Assembly (NCBI RefSeq): GCF_017832355.1
Contig: NZ_JAFIBY010000001.1
Span: forward strand, 62,001 to 126,000
DNA: 64,000 nucleotides
Source: Serratia sp. PL17
GTDB taxonomy: Bacteria; Pseudomonadota; Gammaproteobacteria; Enterobacterales; Enterobacteriaceae
Direction of reading: 5' to 3'
Below are positions 8,066 through 16,972 of the stretch, in pieces (the first letter of the stretch is position 1; each line of letters starts with the position of its first letter). The translations under genes were made by a program, and so were the position numbers. The notes under the pieces are model-generated. The model was not told where the DNA came from. It saw nothing but the letters and a program-made list of their open reading frames with translations, and searched no databases.

Positions 8066-9220
8066 TTACACCTGACACAGACGGCGTGCGCCTTCCAGCA
8101 GGGTTTCGTTATCTTTTGAAAAACTCAGTCGAATAATACCGGTGTCGGTTCCGTCGCTGTAAAACGCCGACAGCGGGATAGTCGCCACTTTGGCTTCGCG
8201 GATCAGTCGTACCGCAAAATCGTTGTCGCTTTCCTGACTGAAGCCGCTAAAACGGGCCAATATAAAGAAACTGCCACGGCTGGGCAGCAATTCAAAGCGA
8301 GAATCTTGCAGCGCGCTGGTCAGTAAATCACGTTTCTGCTGATAAAAGGCCGCCAGTCCCAGATAACTCTGCGGGTTGCTCAATGCGTCAGCGAAGGCAT
8401 ATTGCATCGGTGTATCGGCAGAGAACACCATAAACTGATGCACTTTACGGATCTCGTCCATCAAGGCTGCGGGTGCCATACAGTAACCGACGCGCCAGCC
8501 TGTCACGTGATAAGTCTTGCCAAATGACGAGACAATCACACTGCGTTCGGCTAATTGCGGGTGGCGTGCCATGCTGTGATGAATGTCACCGTCGAAAACA
8601 ACGTGCTCATACACTTCATCGGACAGAATAACGATGTCGGTGTTACGCGTCAGGGCGGTCAGTCGCTCAATGTCATGCTCGCCAAATACGCTACCCGTTG
8701 GGTTATGCGGGCTGTTTACGATGATCATCCGCGTTTTGCTGTTGATGGCGGCAGCGACCTCATCCCAGTCAATGTGCAGATCCTGTAACGAAAGCTTGAT
8801 GGCAACCGGGGTGGCACCCTGCAGACGTACAATAGGGGCATAGCTGTCGAATGCCGGTTCGAAATAAATAACCTCATCGCCCGGGTGCACCAGCGCGCTG
8901 ATGGCGGAGTACAATCCTTCACTGGCGCTGGCAATGACCGTGATTTCTTCGTTGGCGTCGTAGCGCGCGCCATACAATTGTTCGACTTTATCTGCCAGTG
9001 CCGATCGTAACGCCGCTACGCCACTCATCGGGGCGTATTGGTTATGACCTGCACGCATGGCTTGCGCTACCGCCTCAACCAACTGCGGTTCACAGGCAAA
9101 GTTGGGTGCGCCCTGCGACAGGTTCAACGCCTGATGTTCAGCACTGAGCTGGCCAATAACGGTAAAAATAGTGGTGCCGACGTCCGGCAACTTCGAGCGG
9201 TGTGAGCAGGCGCTCTGCAT
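8066..9220 (-). CDS. PLP-dependent aminotransferase, YbdL (methionine aminotransferase)-like
   Basis: A 384-residue fold-type I aminotransferase resembling E. coli YbdL, which prefers methionine, histidine and phenylalanine. The family hallmarks are NQYAPMSGVAALRSALA, NSPHNPTG, the PLP-contacting Asp201 (SDEVYEH), and the Schiff-base lysine Lys235 in SSFGKTYHVTGWRVGY. The cytoplasmic enzyme would interconvert an amino acid and its keto acid. It is first in a two-gene unit with the amino-acid-binding protein, which suggests that the imported amino acid is its substrate. A LysR gene is transcribed divergently 329 bases away. Similarity to YbdL is clear, but orthology is not proven. Confidence 0.88.
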   Translation of the reverse strand: MQSACSHRSKLPDVGTTIFTVIGQLSAEHQALNLSQGAPNFACEPQLVEAVAQAMRAGHNQYAPMSGVAALRSALADKVEQLYGARYDANEEITVIASASEGLYSAISALVHPGDEVIYFEPAFDSYAPIVRLQGATPVAIKLSLQDLHIDWDEVAAAINSKTRMIIVNSPHNPTGSVFGEHDIERLTALTRNTDIVILSDEVYEHVVFDGDIHHSMARHPQLAERSVIVSSFGKTYHVTGWRVGYCMAPAALMDEIRKVHQFMVFSADTPMQYAFADALSNPQSYLGLAAFYQQKRDLLTSALQDSRFELLPSRGSFFILARFSGFSQESDNDFAVRLIREAKVATIPLSAFYSDGTDTGIIRLSFSKDNETLLEGARRLCQV

Positions 9221-9412
9221 GAGTGGCTCCAGGGAGAAGGGGGAAGTATCGTTTGATTAAGCATCAATGACGGTAGGCCAACAAGGGAAAGTTTGTCATA
9301 CTTGCCATGCATGCAGATCATGCCTAATTCCCCTTCATTCTTGAAACGATCTCGGCGTTGGTTGCGTGATTTGGCCCATCCTTGGGCCTCACCCCTAAGG
9401 GAGCGGCTGCAA

Positions 9413-9514
9413 GCAACGTTCAAATATTTGCCGCTTAGCCGAATCACTGGCTCATGTCAGCTCATCGGGCTGCGTTCATTGGCCGCCTGGATGTCGTTCC
9501 AATTATTTGGGGGA
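9413..9514 (-). repeat. Degenerate ERIC element
   Basis: In reverse orientation the stretch follows the ERIC consensus with many mismatches: CTCATGTCAGCTCATCGGG in place of the central hairpin, then GGCCGCCTGGATGTCG and CCAATTATTTGGGG at the end. It occupies the intergenic region upstream of the LysR gene. Boundaries are approximate. Confidence 0.5.
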
Positions 9515-9549
9515 ATCTTTGTAATTTTGAGTATCCAGAGGAGCTCGCT

Positions 9550-10479
9550 ATGCAGACACCATTACCGTCGCTCGATGTGTTAAAAACCTTTGTGGTGGTG
9601 GCTCAACGGCTGAATTTCACCCATGCCGCTCAGAGTTTGCACCTGACGCAGGGGGCCGTGAGCAGGCAGATCCTCGGGCTGGAGCAGCATCTAGGCTACC
9701 CATTATTTAGCCGTCAAGCACGTGGCCTGGCACTGACCCCACAGGGCGCACTGCTAGTGGTTCCGGTGCAGCAGGCTCTGGGGCAGTTGGATGAGGCGTT
9801 ATCGCGCGTTGGGGCGCAGTCAGGAACCCTGCGTATAAAGTGCCCGACTTGTGCAATGCGCTGGGTGTTACCGCGCATTATTCGGCTGCAAAACGAACGA
9901 CCGGAAATGCACATTGAGCTGACCGCTTCGGTATCGCACGGGCTGGATTTCGGCGCGGAACATTTCGATGCCGCCGTGGTGTTCGGGCGGCCTCAGGGCA
10001 AAAAGTTGACGGTGCATCATCTGTTCGATGAAATCCTCACGCCGGTCTGCACGCCGTCTTATCTGCCCGAATTACCCCAGCCACCAACCCTGGCCGATCT
10101 GTCAGAGAAAACCCTGCTGCACCCGACACGCGATCGTCGCGATTGGCTGTTGTGGTTGAAAGCGGCAGGAAAAGAGGCGCTGCCTTCGCGCAAGGCGCAG
10201 CATTTCGATACGCTCGATCTGGCGATGAGCGCCGCGCTACAGGGTTTTGGGATCGCCATCGGCGATTTGTGCTTGTTGGAAGAGGATATTCAGGCGCAGC
10301 GCATCGTCACACCTTTCGCACTCAGCGTTGTCAGCGGCGCGGCATACTATTTGGTCTATCCTGAACGGGCTGTGCAACCACTTGCATTAGCCACGCTGGT
10401 CGATTTCCTCGGCGACGAGGCTGCGCAAAGCCGTGTCCGGTTGCAAAACTATCGCCCAGCCTCCGCTAACAGCTTGTAA
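9550..10479 (+). CDS. LysR-family transcriptional regulator (GcvA-like)
   Basis: A 309-residue LysR regulator. The N-terminal winged helix is typical (LDVLKTFVVVAQRLNFTHAAQSLHLTQGAVSRQILGLEQHLGYPLFSR). The rest is the periplasmic-binding-like effector domain with the GcvA-style pattern LRIKCPTCAMRWVLPRIIRLQ. The ATG at 9550 has GAGGAG upstream; an in-frame ATG 96 bases earlier lies in a repeat and lacks a site. It is transcribed away from the aminotransferase/binding-protein pair, the usual arrangement for a LysR protein and its target, so control of that pair is likely but inferred. The co-inducer is unknown. Confidence 0.88.
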   Translation: MQTPLPSLDVLKTFVVVAQRLNFTHAAQSLHLTQGAVSRQILGLEQHLGYPLFSRQARGLALTPQGALLVVPVQQALGQLDEALSRVGAQSGTLRIKCPTCAMRWVLPRIIRLQNERPEMHIELTASVSHGLDFGAEHFDAAVVFGRPQGKKLTVHHLFDEILTPVCTPSYLPELPQPPTLADLSEKTLLHPTRDRRDWLLWLKAAGKEALPSRKAQHFDTLDLAMSAALQGFGIAIGDLCLLEEDIQAQRIVTPFALSVVSGAAYYLVYPERAVQPLALATLVDFLGDEAAQSRVRLQNYRPASANSL

Positions 10480-10593
10480 CCTTTAACATTACAAATTATT
10501 TCTGCGGTGAAAAGGAGTATGGCACACTGCTTTTCACATTGATTGATCATCCCCGCCGCGGCCTGCGATGGGAACATGCCTGAGATAAAAAAT

Positions 10594-12891
10594 ATGAAAT
10601 GGCTTTGTGTGGTGAGTATGTTGTCCGGTCTGGCCATCAGCCCGGTTTTTGCGCAGGAAAGCACCGTCATGCAAGGTGTCAATGCGCAGCAGCGCGACGC
10701 CTTTGTCTCCAACCTGATGAAACAGATGACGCTGGAAGAAAAAATCGGGCAGTTGCGATTAATCAGCGTGGGGCCGGATAACCCGAAAGAGGCGATCCGC
10801 GACGGTATCAGTAAGGGCCAAATTGGTGCCATCTTCAATACGGTTACCCGACCGGATATCCGCGCGATGCAGGACCAGGCCATGCAGCTCAGCCGCCTGA
10901 AAATCCCGTTGTTCTTCGCCTATGATGTGGTGCACGGCCAGCGTACCGTATTCCCGATTAGCCTCGGATTGGCCGCCAGTTTTGATCTCGAAGCCATTGC
11001 GCTCAGTGGCCGCGTATCGGCCCAGGAAGCCAGCGACGACGGCCTGAACATGACGTTCTCCCCCATGGTGGATATCACCCGCGATCCGCGCTGGGGCCGG
11101 GTATCGGAAGGTTTCGGTGAAGATACCTGGTTGGTGTCTACAATAGCCAAAGTGATGGTGGATGCGTATCAAAACGGCGATCCTTCCAAGCCCGGCGCAA
11201 TCATGGCCAGCGTGAAACACTTTGCACTGTACGGTGCCACCGAAGGGGGCCGCGACTATAACACGGTCGATATGAGCCCGTTGAGAATGTACCAGGACTA
11301 CCTGCCGCCGTATAAGGCGGCGGTGGATGCAGGCAGCGGTGGCGTTATGGTGTCGCTCAATTCGGTGAACGGCATTCCGGCGACCGCTAACCCGTGGCTG
11401 CTGAAAGATCTGCTGCGCGACCAGTGGGGCTTTAAGGGCATCACCATCAGTGACCACGGCGCGATTAAAGAACTGATCAAACACGGTGTGGCTGAAGATC
11501 CGCGCGACGCCGTGCGGCTGGCGATCACCTCTGGTGTCGACATGAGCATGAGCGACGAATATTACGACCAATACCTGCCGGGATTGGTGAAGGACGGGCT
11601 GGTGTCGGAAAGCGACATCGATCGCGCTTGTCGGGACGTGTTGAATACCAAATATGACATGGGTTTGTTCAAAGACCCGTATACCCACCTTGGCCCGGTG
11701 GGGTCTGATCCACAAGACACGAATGCCGAAAGCCGCTTGCACCGTGCCGAAGCGCGCGTGGTTGCGCGTAAAACCATGGTACTGCTGAAGAATGACAAGC
11801 AGACGCTGCCGCTGAGCAAGCAGAGCACCATTGCGCTGGTCGGCCCGATGGCCGACAGTCAACGTGACGTGATGGGCAGTTGGTCAGCCGCTGGGGTGGT
11901 CAAACAGTCGGTGACCCTTCGCGAAGGGCTGGAGCGTGCGGTGGGTGACAAGGCGAAGATTCTCTACGCCAAGGGTGCCAACGTCACTCAGGACAAGAGC
12001 ATTATCGACTACCTGAACGAGTATGAACCGGCTGTGGTGTTTGATACTCGCCCGCCACAGCAGATGATTGACGAGGCGGTGCAGGCCGCGAAGAAAGCCG
12101 ATGTGGTGGTGGCCGTCGTCGGTGAGTCGCAGGGTATGGCGCACGAGGCCTCCAGCCGCGCCGATATTACCATTCCACAAAGTCAGCGTGACCTGATCGC
12201 CGCGCTGAAAGCCACGGGTAAGCCGCTGGTGTTGGTGTTGATGAATGGTCGCCCACTGGCGCTGAGCTGGGAAAGCCAACAGGCCGATGCGATGCTGGAA
12301 ACCTGGTACAGCGGCACCGAAGGCGGCAATGCGGTGGCCGACGTGCTGTTTGGCGACTACAACCCGTCAGGCAAACTGCCGATGACCTTCCCGCGTTCGG
12401 TCGGGCAGATCCCGATGTACTACAACCATCTGAATACTGGCCGTCCATTTGGCAAGGAAAATCCGGGCAAGTACACCTCCCGTTACTTTGATTCACCCAA
12501 TGGCCCGTTGTATCCGTTTGGTTACGGCCTGAGTTATACCAGCTTTAGCCTGTCGGACCTGAAACTCTCCAGCCCGACAATGGCGCGCAACGGCAAGATC
12601 ACCGCCAGCGTTACGCTCAAGAACACCGGTAAATATGACGGTGCGACCGTGGTGCAGTTGTATCTGCAGGACGTGACCGCGTCGGTTAGCCGCCCGGTGA
12701 AAGAGCTGCGCAACTTTAAAAAAGTCACGCTGAAAGCGGGCCAGGCGCAGACCGTTGAGCTGCCAATCACTGAAGACGATCTCAAGTTCTATAACGCCAG
12801 CCTGAAATGGGGCGCAGAACCGGGCAAGTTCAACGTGATGGTGGGGCTGGATTCCGACAACGTACAGGCGCAAAGTTTTACGCTGAAGTAA
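10594..12891 (+). CDS. bglX: Periplasmic beta-glucosidase BglX (GH3)
   Basis: Starting at the ATG at 10594 the product is 765 residues, exactly the length of E. coli BglX, and it matches throughout. A signal peptide ends at VFA before QES. The GH3 barrel holds the nucleophile Asp287 in GITISDHGAIKE, with KHF (208-210) and the DPRWGRVSEGFGED loop. The second alpha/beta sandwich and a fibronectin III-like C-terminal domain (from about 650) follow. It hydrolyses beta-glucosides in the periplasm. Upstream in-frame ATGs at 10576 and 10543 would add residues before the signal peptide. It stands alone; an ERIC core hairpin follows and could end transcription. Confidence 0.96.
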   Translation: MKWLCVVSMLSGLAISPVFAQESTVMQGVNAQQRDAFVSNLMKQMTLEEKIGQLRLISVGPDNPKEAIRDGISKGQIGAIFNTVTRPDIRAMQDQAMQLSRLKIPLFFAYDVVHGQRTVFPISLGLAASFDLEAIALSGRVSAQEASDDGLNMTFSPMVDITRDPRWGRVSEGFGEDTWLVSTIAKVMVDAYQNGDPSKPGAIMASVKHFALYGATEGGRDYNTVDMSPLRMYQDYLPPYKAAVDAGSGGVMVSLNSVNGIPATANPWLLKDLLRDQWGFKGITISDHGAIKELIKHGVAEDPRDAVRLAITSGVDMSMSDEYYDQYLPGLVKDGLVSESDIDRACRDVLNTKYDMGLFKDPYTHLGPVGSDPQDTNAESRLHRAEARVVARKTMVLLKNDKQTLPLSKQSTIALVGPMADSQRDVMGSWSAAGVVKQSVTLREGLERAVGDKAKILYAKGANVTQDKSIIDYLNEYEPAVVFDTRPPQQMIDEAVQAAKKADVVVAVVGESQGMAHEASSRADITIPQSQRDLIAALKATGKPLVLVLMNGRPLALSWESQQADAMLETWYSGTEGGNAVADVLFGDYNPSGKLPMTFPRSVGQIPMYYNHLNTGRPFGKENPGKYTSRYFDSPNGPLYPFGYGLSYTSFSLSDLKLSSPTMARNGKITASVTLKNTGKYDGATVVQLYLQDVTASVSRPVKELRNFKKVTLKAGQAQTVELPITEDDLKFYNASLKWGAEPGKFNVMVGLDSDNVQAQSFTLK

Positions 12892-12912
12892 GAATCCCGA
12901 TACCTGCGTTGA

Positions 12913-12960
12913 CCACCCCAGTCACTTTCCTGAGTGACTGGGGACTCTCAAACTGCCCGC
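12913..12960 (-). repeat. Truncated ERIC element (core hairpin) after bglX
   Basis: CCCCAGTCACT and AGTGACTGGGG form an 11-bp perfect stem with a 6-base loop. This is the central ERIC hairpin in reverse orientation, followed by CTCTCAAACTGCCCGC, which corresponds to the next part of the consensus. The outer ends are missing. It may act as the bglX terminator, though no U-tract follows. Confidence 0.7.
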
Positions 12961-13056
12961 ATTGATTTTAATTCTCTCGCCTACCACAGGCGATAAATCC
13001 GCCCGCTTGCGCATAGATCCCTTTGTTTTGATCCCGCTGATTGTTTCGCCAGGGTT

Positions 13057-13084
13057 ATCGCTATATGATTTTGTATATAACGAT
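13057..13084 (+). promoter_or_regulatory. ModE-type molybdate operator
   Basis: ATCGCTATAT, eight bases, then ATATAACGAT: an inverted repeat with one mismatch. Arms and spacing match the ModE operator as I recall it from E. coli modABCD (CGTTATAT-N8-ACATAACG). It sits 18 bases before the ATG of the first transporter gene, where it would cover the promoter, so ModE-molybdate would repress the operon. Confidence 0.8.
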
Positions 13085-13102
13085 AACTCACCGGAATTTC
13101 CC

Positions 13103-14152
13103 ATGTTCAAACGCTTCCCTCGGATGCTGCTATTTATCATCCTGTTTTCTTCCGCCGCGCAGGCAGATCGCCAGGTTACCGATCAACTCAACAGGCAGGT
13201 CACGTTGCCCGATACCATCACCCGCGCTGTAGTGCTGCAACACCAGACGTTGAATCTGTTGGTGCAACTTGATGCTATGCCGCAGGTCGTGGGTGTGCTT
13301 AGCAGTTGGAAAAAGCAACTTGGGCCAAACTATCTGCGGCTGGCACCGGAACTGGCGAACATGCCGATGCCGGGCGATCTCACGTCGGTGAACATTGAAA
13401 GCCTGCTCAAATTGCATCCGCAGGTGGTGTTTGTTGCCAACTACGCGCCGCCGGAAATGATTGCTCAGATAGCGGGTGCAGGTATCCCTGTGGTCGCGGT
13501 TTCGCTGCGCCGTGAAGCGGCGGATCAGGCCGGGAAAATGAACCCGGTGCTGAACGATGAAGACCAGGCTTACAATCTTGGCCTGCAAGACGGCATTCGT
13601 CTTATTGGTACGGTAATGGGCCATCAACCGCAGGCTGAAGCGCTGATTCGGGACGTGTTCCAACAGCGGACGCTGGTGGCCGATCGGCTGCGGGACGTGC
13701 CGGAAGATCAACGCGTACGGGTCTATATGGCTAACCCGGATTTAACCACCTATGGCTCAGGCAAATACACAGGGCTGATGATGCAGCATGCGGGTGCGCT
13801 GAACGTGGCGGCAAAAGATATTCAGGGATTTAAGCAGGTGTCGATTGAGGACGTGTTGAAATGGAACCCGGCGGTGATTTTTGTGCAAGAGCGCTATCCT
13901 GAGGTGGTGAAACAAATCCTCAGCTCCCCGCAGTGGCAGGGTATTGATGCGGTGAAAAATAAACGTGTCTACCTGATGCCTGAATACGCCAAGGCCTGGG
14001 GCTACCCCATGCCGGAAGCGCTGGCGTTGGGCGAACTGTGGATGGCGAAAAAGCTTTACCCACAGCGCTTCAGCGACGTTAATTTGCAGCAGCGGGTGGA
14101 CGCCTATTATCGACAGTATTATCGCAGCAGTTGCTGCCAGAGCGAGCAATGA
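13103..14152 (+). CDS. Class-III periplasmic binding protein of a ModE-controlled ABC importer (MolA-like)
   Basis: A 349-residue binding protein of the BtuF/FepB/MolA class. A signal peptide (MFKRFPRMLLFIILFSSAAQA) is followed by DRQVTDQLNRQVTLPDTITRAVVL, the usual start of this fold. A long middle helix region and ELWMAKKLYPQRF near the end complete it. Such proteins bind chelated iron, cobalamin, or oxyanions (Haemophilus MolA binds molybdate/tungstate). The ModE-like operator just upstream and the ModA-like gene at the operon end favour molybdate or tungstate. The ATG at 13103 directly precedes the signal peptide. Its stop overlaps the permease ATG (ATGA at 14149-14152). Confidence 0.83.
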   Translation: MFKRFPRMLLFIILFSSAAQADRQVTDQLNRQVTLPDTITRAVVLQHQTLNLLVQLDAMPQVVGVLSSWKKQLGPNYLRLAPELANMPMPGDLTSVNIESLLKLHPQVVFVANYAPPEMIAQIAGAGIPVVAVSLRREAADQAGKMNPVLNDEDQAYNLGLQDGIRLIGTVMGHQPQAEALIRDVFQQRTLVADRLRDVPEDQRVRVYMANPDLTTYGSGKYTGLMMQHAGALNVAAKDIQGFKQVSIEDVLKWNPAVIFVQERYPEVVKQILSSPQWQGIDAVKNKRVYLMPEYAKAWGYPMPEALALGELWMAKKLYPQRFSDVNLQQRVDAYYRQYYRSSCCQSEQ

Positions 14153-15147
14153 AGCTTGGCTGGCTGATACTACTGACAGTGCTGTGTGCGTTAGTGTCCT
14201 TGGGCATTGGCCGCTATCCGGTATCGGCGACGCACAGTTTGATGATTCTGCTGGAGCCGCTTACCGGGCCACAGGGAGGGATTGATGCGGTCCAACGCCA
14301 GGTGATCCTCGGGGTACGCGTGCCCCGGGTGCTGCTGGCGATGGGCGCAGGTGCCGCATTGGCCTTATGCGGCGCTGCGCTGCAAGGGGTGTTTCGTAAC
14401 CCGCTGGTGGACCCGCATATTATTGGTGTCTCTTCCGGCGCCGCATTTGGCGGCACATTGGCGATTTTGCTCAGTTTGCCGATGGTGATGCTGCTGCTGT
14501 CTGCATTCGTGTTCGGCATGGCGGCGTTACTGCTCATTTTCGCGATGACCAGTGTCATTGCCAGGCGCAATATCTTGTCTCTGGTATTGGCCGGGGTGAT
14601 CCTCAGTGGATTTTTCTCTGCCTGCGTCAGCCTGCTGCAATATCTCGCCGATACCGAAGAGAAACTGCCGAGCATCGTATTTTGGCTGTTGGGCAGTTTT
14701 GCCACCGCGAATGATAGCAAACTGCTGATGTTATTCCTGCCGCTGCTCTTGGCTGGCGGGATGCTGCTGGCATTGCGCTGGCGCATTAATGTGTTGTCGA
14801 TGGGGGACGAAGATGCTGCTGCGCTGGGGGTTAACGTCGAACGCACTCGCTGGCTCATTTTGACGCTGTGCGCAGCGATCGTTGCTGCGCAGGTGGCGGT
14901 CAGCGGCAGTATCGGTTGGGTAGGGTTAGTGATCCCACACATTGCGCGGCTGTTGGTCGGCCCCGATCATCGGCGTCTGCTGCCGGCCTCTATGTGCCTG
15001 GGGGCGCTGTATATGGTTTTGATCGACGATCTGGCGCGTACGTTGAGCAGCAGTGAAATTCCGTTAGGCATCTTAACGGCATTGATCGGTGCGCCGCTGT
15101 TTGCGTTGCTGTTGCGCCGCGCGCAACTGAGAGGTTGGCATGGGTGA
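14149..15147 (+). CDS. FecCD/BtuC-type ABC permease (MolB-like)
   Basis: A 332-residue inner-membrane permease with about ten transmembrane helices. Family blocks are present: VRVPRVLLAMGAGAALALCGAALQGVFRNPLVDPHIIGVSSGAAFG near the N-terminus and GSIGWVGLVIPHIARLLVGPDHRRLLPAS near the C-terminus, the latter being the ATPase-coupling region. It forms the channel of a type-II importer with the next gene's ATPase. It is translationally coupled on both sides: a 4-base overlap with the binding protein and an 8-base overlap with the ATPase. Sequence alone does not separate iron-siderophore, cobalamin and molybdate transporters; the operator suggests molybdate. Confidence 0.88.
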   Translation: MKLGWLILLTVLCALVSLGIGRYPVSATHSLMILLEPLTGPQGGIDAVQRQVILGVRVPRVLLAMGAGAALALCGAALQGVFRNPLVDPHIIGVSSGAAFGGTLAILLSLPMVMLLLSAFVFGMAALLLIFAMTSVIARRNILSLVLAGVILSGFFSACVSLLQYLADTEEKLPSIVFWLLGSFATANDSKLLMLFLPLLLAGGMLLALRWRINVLSMGDEDAAALGVNVERTRWLILTLCAAIVAAQVAVSGSIGWVGLVIPHIARLLVGPDHRRLLPASMCLGALYMVLIDDLARTLSSSEIPLGILTALIGAPLFALLLRRAQLRGWHG

Positions 15148-15919
15148 TACGTTATTGGCCGTCAACGATTTGAGTTTTGGCTGGCCGGGTCAGGCACCGT
15201 TATTTAGCCAACTGAATATGCAACTGCGTCGCGGTGAGGTGCTGGCGGTGCTCGGCCCGAATGGGCGTGGTAAAAGTACCCTGATGCAGCTGCTGCTGGG
15301 TACGTTGCCGCTGCAAAAGGGCGCTGTTGAACGGGGAAACGGTATTGGCTTTGTGCCGCAGCATTTCGCGGCTCCCTTTGCCTATCGCGTATTGGATATT
15401 GTGTTAATGGGGCGTGCGCGTTACGTGGGGGTGTTCCGTTCGCCGTCGGCGCAGGATCATCGGCTGGCTAAAGAAGCCCTGCAGTCGCTGGATATGCTGA
15501 GCTTCGCCGATCGCGAGTTCGGCAGTTTGTCCGGCGGACAGCGGCAGCTGGTGTTGATAGCCCGCGCCCTGGCGATGAGCTGTGAGGTGTTGATGCTCGA
15601 TGAGCCGACCTCGGCATTGGACTTGCACCATCAGGATCGGGTGCTGAGCCTGATCTCGCATTTGGCACGGGAAAGACGGATGGCGGTAATGTTCTCTACT
15701 CATCAACCTAATCATGCGCATGCGGTGGCCGATCGGGCTTTACTGCTGGGGGCCTCGGGGCAACATCAAATTGGGGCATGCGCCAGGGTACTCACCGCCG
15801 AGAGCCTGTCACCGCTGTTTAATTTGGCCATTGAGCGGGTGGCTGTAGAGATTGACGGTCGGCAGTTTGAAACGCTGGTGCCATTGTATCGTAGCCAACG
15901 GGAGCGGGAACGTGAGTAA
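15140..15919 (+). CDS. ABC transporter ATPase (MolC/FecE-like)
   Basis: A 259-residue ABC ATPase with Walker A GPNGRGKST (39-47), signature LSGGQ (130-134), Walker B VLMLDEPTSALD (from 150), and the switch histidine in MFSTHQPNHA. The C-terminal part (LSPLFNLAIERVAVEIDGRQFETLVP) is typical for ATPases of iron/cobalamin/molybdate type-II importers. It powers the permease encoded just upstream. Its 3' end overlaps the following ModA-like gene, which starts at a GTG inside it, so all four genes form one tightly coupled operon. In Walker A an Arg replaces the more common Ser/Ala, which does not affect the catalytic Lys-Ser-Thr. Confidence 0.9.
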   Translation: MGDTLLAVNDLSFGWPGQAPLFSQLNMQLRRGEVLAVLGPNGRGKSTLMQLLLGTLPLQKGAVERGNGIGFVPQHFAAPFAYRVLDIVLMGRARYVGVFRSPSAQDHRLAKEALQSLDMLSFADREFGSLSGGQRQLVLIARALAMSCEVLMLDEPTSALDLHHQDRVLSLISHLARERRMAVMFSTHQPNHAHAVADRALLLGASGQHQIGACARVLTAESLSPLFNLAIERVAVEIDGRQFETLVPLYRSQRERERE

Positions 15920-16643
15920 TATTTTGCTGTTTGCTGCCGGTAGCCTGCGTGGGGCGTTGGGTCCCTTGCTGGCGGCGTTTCAGGCACAAACCGGTGAACA
16001 GGTAGACACCCTGTTTGGCCCGGCGGGTCTGTTGCGCCAGCGAATCGAAGCGGGAGAGCATCCGCATATTTTTGCGTCGGCCAATCTGGCACACCCACAG
16101 CGCTTGGTTGATTTGCGGCTATCACCGCGGGTGCAACGTTTTGCACAGAATCGGCTATGCGCCACCGTGCGCAATATTACCGAGTTAACTAAACCGCCAT
16201 TGTTGTCGGTGTTACTGGATTCACGCTGGCGGATTGCGACGTCCACGCCAGGCGCCGACCCTTCCGGTGACTATGCACAACAGTTGTTTGACCGCATTGA
16301 AACGATAACACCGGGAGCGGGGGATTCACTGCGGCAACGGGCGCTGGCATTGGTGGGGGGGCCTGACTCGGCACCGCTGCCGCCGGGCCGGCTAGCGGCG
16401 GAGTATCTGGTTAACAGCGGCCAGGCAGACATTTTTCTCGGTTATGCCAGCTATGGCAGCGTGTTAGCTGAATTTCCCGAACTGGCGGTAAGGTATTTCC
16501 CGCCGTCGCTGGCGATTAGGGCTGACTACGGCCTGTGCCTGTTGGATGAACGAGCGCAGCGTTTAGCCGCGTTTATTCTGGGGGCGCAGGGGCAGGCGAT
16601 ATTGCAGGAACAGGGGTTTTTACCTGCCAACGTGGTGAGCTAA
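15912..16643 (+). CDS. ModA-like substrate-binding protein without a signal peptide
   Basis: A 243-residue protein of the molybdate/ModA (SBP_bac_11) class. It starts with MSNILLFAAGSLRGALGPLLAAFQAQTGE and continues with LFGPAGLLRQRIEAGEHPHIFASANLAHPQRL, which correspond to the oxyanion-binding loops of ModA. The fold begins at residue 3, so there is no room for a signal peptide, and the in-frame upstream sequence is not signal-like. It should therefore be cytoplasmic unless exported another way. The GTG start at 15912 has GGGAGCGGGAA before it and overlaps the ATPase gene by 8 bases. The association with a ModE operator makes a molybdate/tungstate sensor or store plausible; this is inference. 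Confidence 0.78.
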   Translation: MSNILLFAAGSLRGALGPLLAAFQAQTGEQVDTLFGPAGLLRQRIEAGEHPHIFASANLAHPQRLVDLRLSPRVQRFAQNRLCATVRNITELTKPPLLSVLLDSRWRIATSTPGADPSGDYAQQLFDRIETITPGAGDSLRQRALALVGGPDSAPLPPGRLAAEYLVNSGQADIFLGYASYGSVLAEFPELAVRYFPPSLAIRADYGLCLLDERAQRLAAFILGAQGQAILQEQGFLPANVVS

Positions 16644-16647
16644 TAGC

Positions 16648-16677
16648 TTATTAAGCTGGCAGGTTGTGAAGTTAACT
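16648..16677 (+). repeat. Two iterons downstream of the parA/RHH operon
   Basis: TTATTAAGCTGGCA (16648-16661) and TTGTGAAGTTAACT (16664-16677), 16 bases apart, belong to the same 14-bp family as the array upstream of the parA-like gene. They lie at the 3' end of the operon. Confidence 0.55.
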
Positions 16678-16972
16678 ACAGCTTTTTCAGCAGTTGCATA
16701 AGGTGTTCTTCGCTTTTTTCCGCCAGCCTGTCAATCGCCAGCTTGATAATGTCTGAACGGGTAATGCGCACCACGCCATTACGTGCGGCCTGCATAATAA
16801 TTTCATCGATAGCATCGATATGGTTATCGGTCAGGCTGACTGAAATGGCTTTATAAGTGCGTTTGCGGCCCTGTGGTTTGGCTTCGGCTGCGGGCACCAA
16901 CAAGGTGTGCGAGGTGGCGCTGTTGATAAATTCGTCTTCTGACATGCGGTGGGTTGGGGTGCGCTTTTTCAC
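16676..16972 (-). CDS. Ribbon-helix-helix DNA-binding partner of the ParA-like ATPase
   Basis: A 98-residue protein with a flexible N-terminal half (about residues 1-42) and a C-terminal ribbon-helix-helix domain (TYKAISVSLTDNHIDAIDEIIMQAARNGVVRITRSDIIKLAIDRL). This is the layout of ParG/ParB-type centromere-binding proteins that work with ParF-type ATPases. It starts with GTG, overlapping the ParA stop by four bases. The partner role is inferred from the layout. The iteron array upstream of the operon is the obvious candidate binding site, and a second pair of iterons lies at its 3' end. Confidence 0.75.
   Translation of the reverse strand: MKKRTPTHRMSEDEFINSATSHTLLVPAAEAKPQGRKRTYKAISVSLTDNHIDAIDEIIMQAARNGVVRITRSDIIKLAIDRLAEKSEEHLMQLLKKL

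Noticed and set aside
10759-11862. A 367-codon open frame antisense to bglX
   Set aside because: It is a shadow of a GC-rich, strongly biased gene; no ribosome-binding site, no recognisable domain, and bglX is complete on the other strand.
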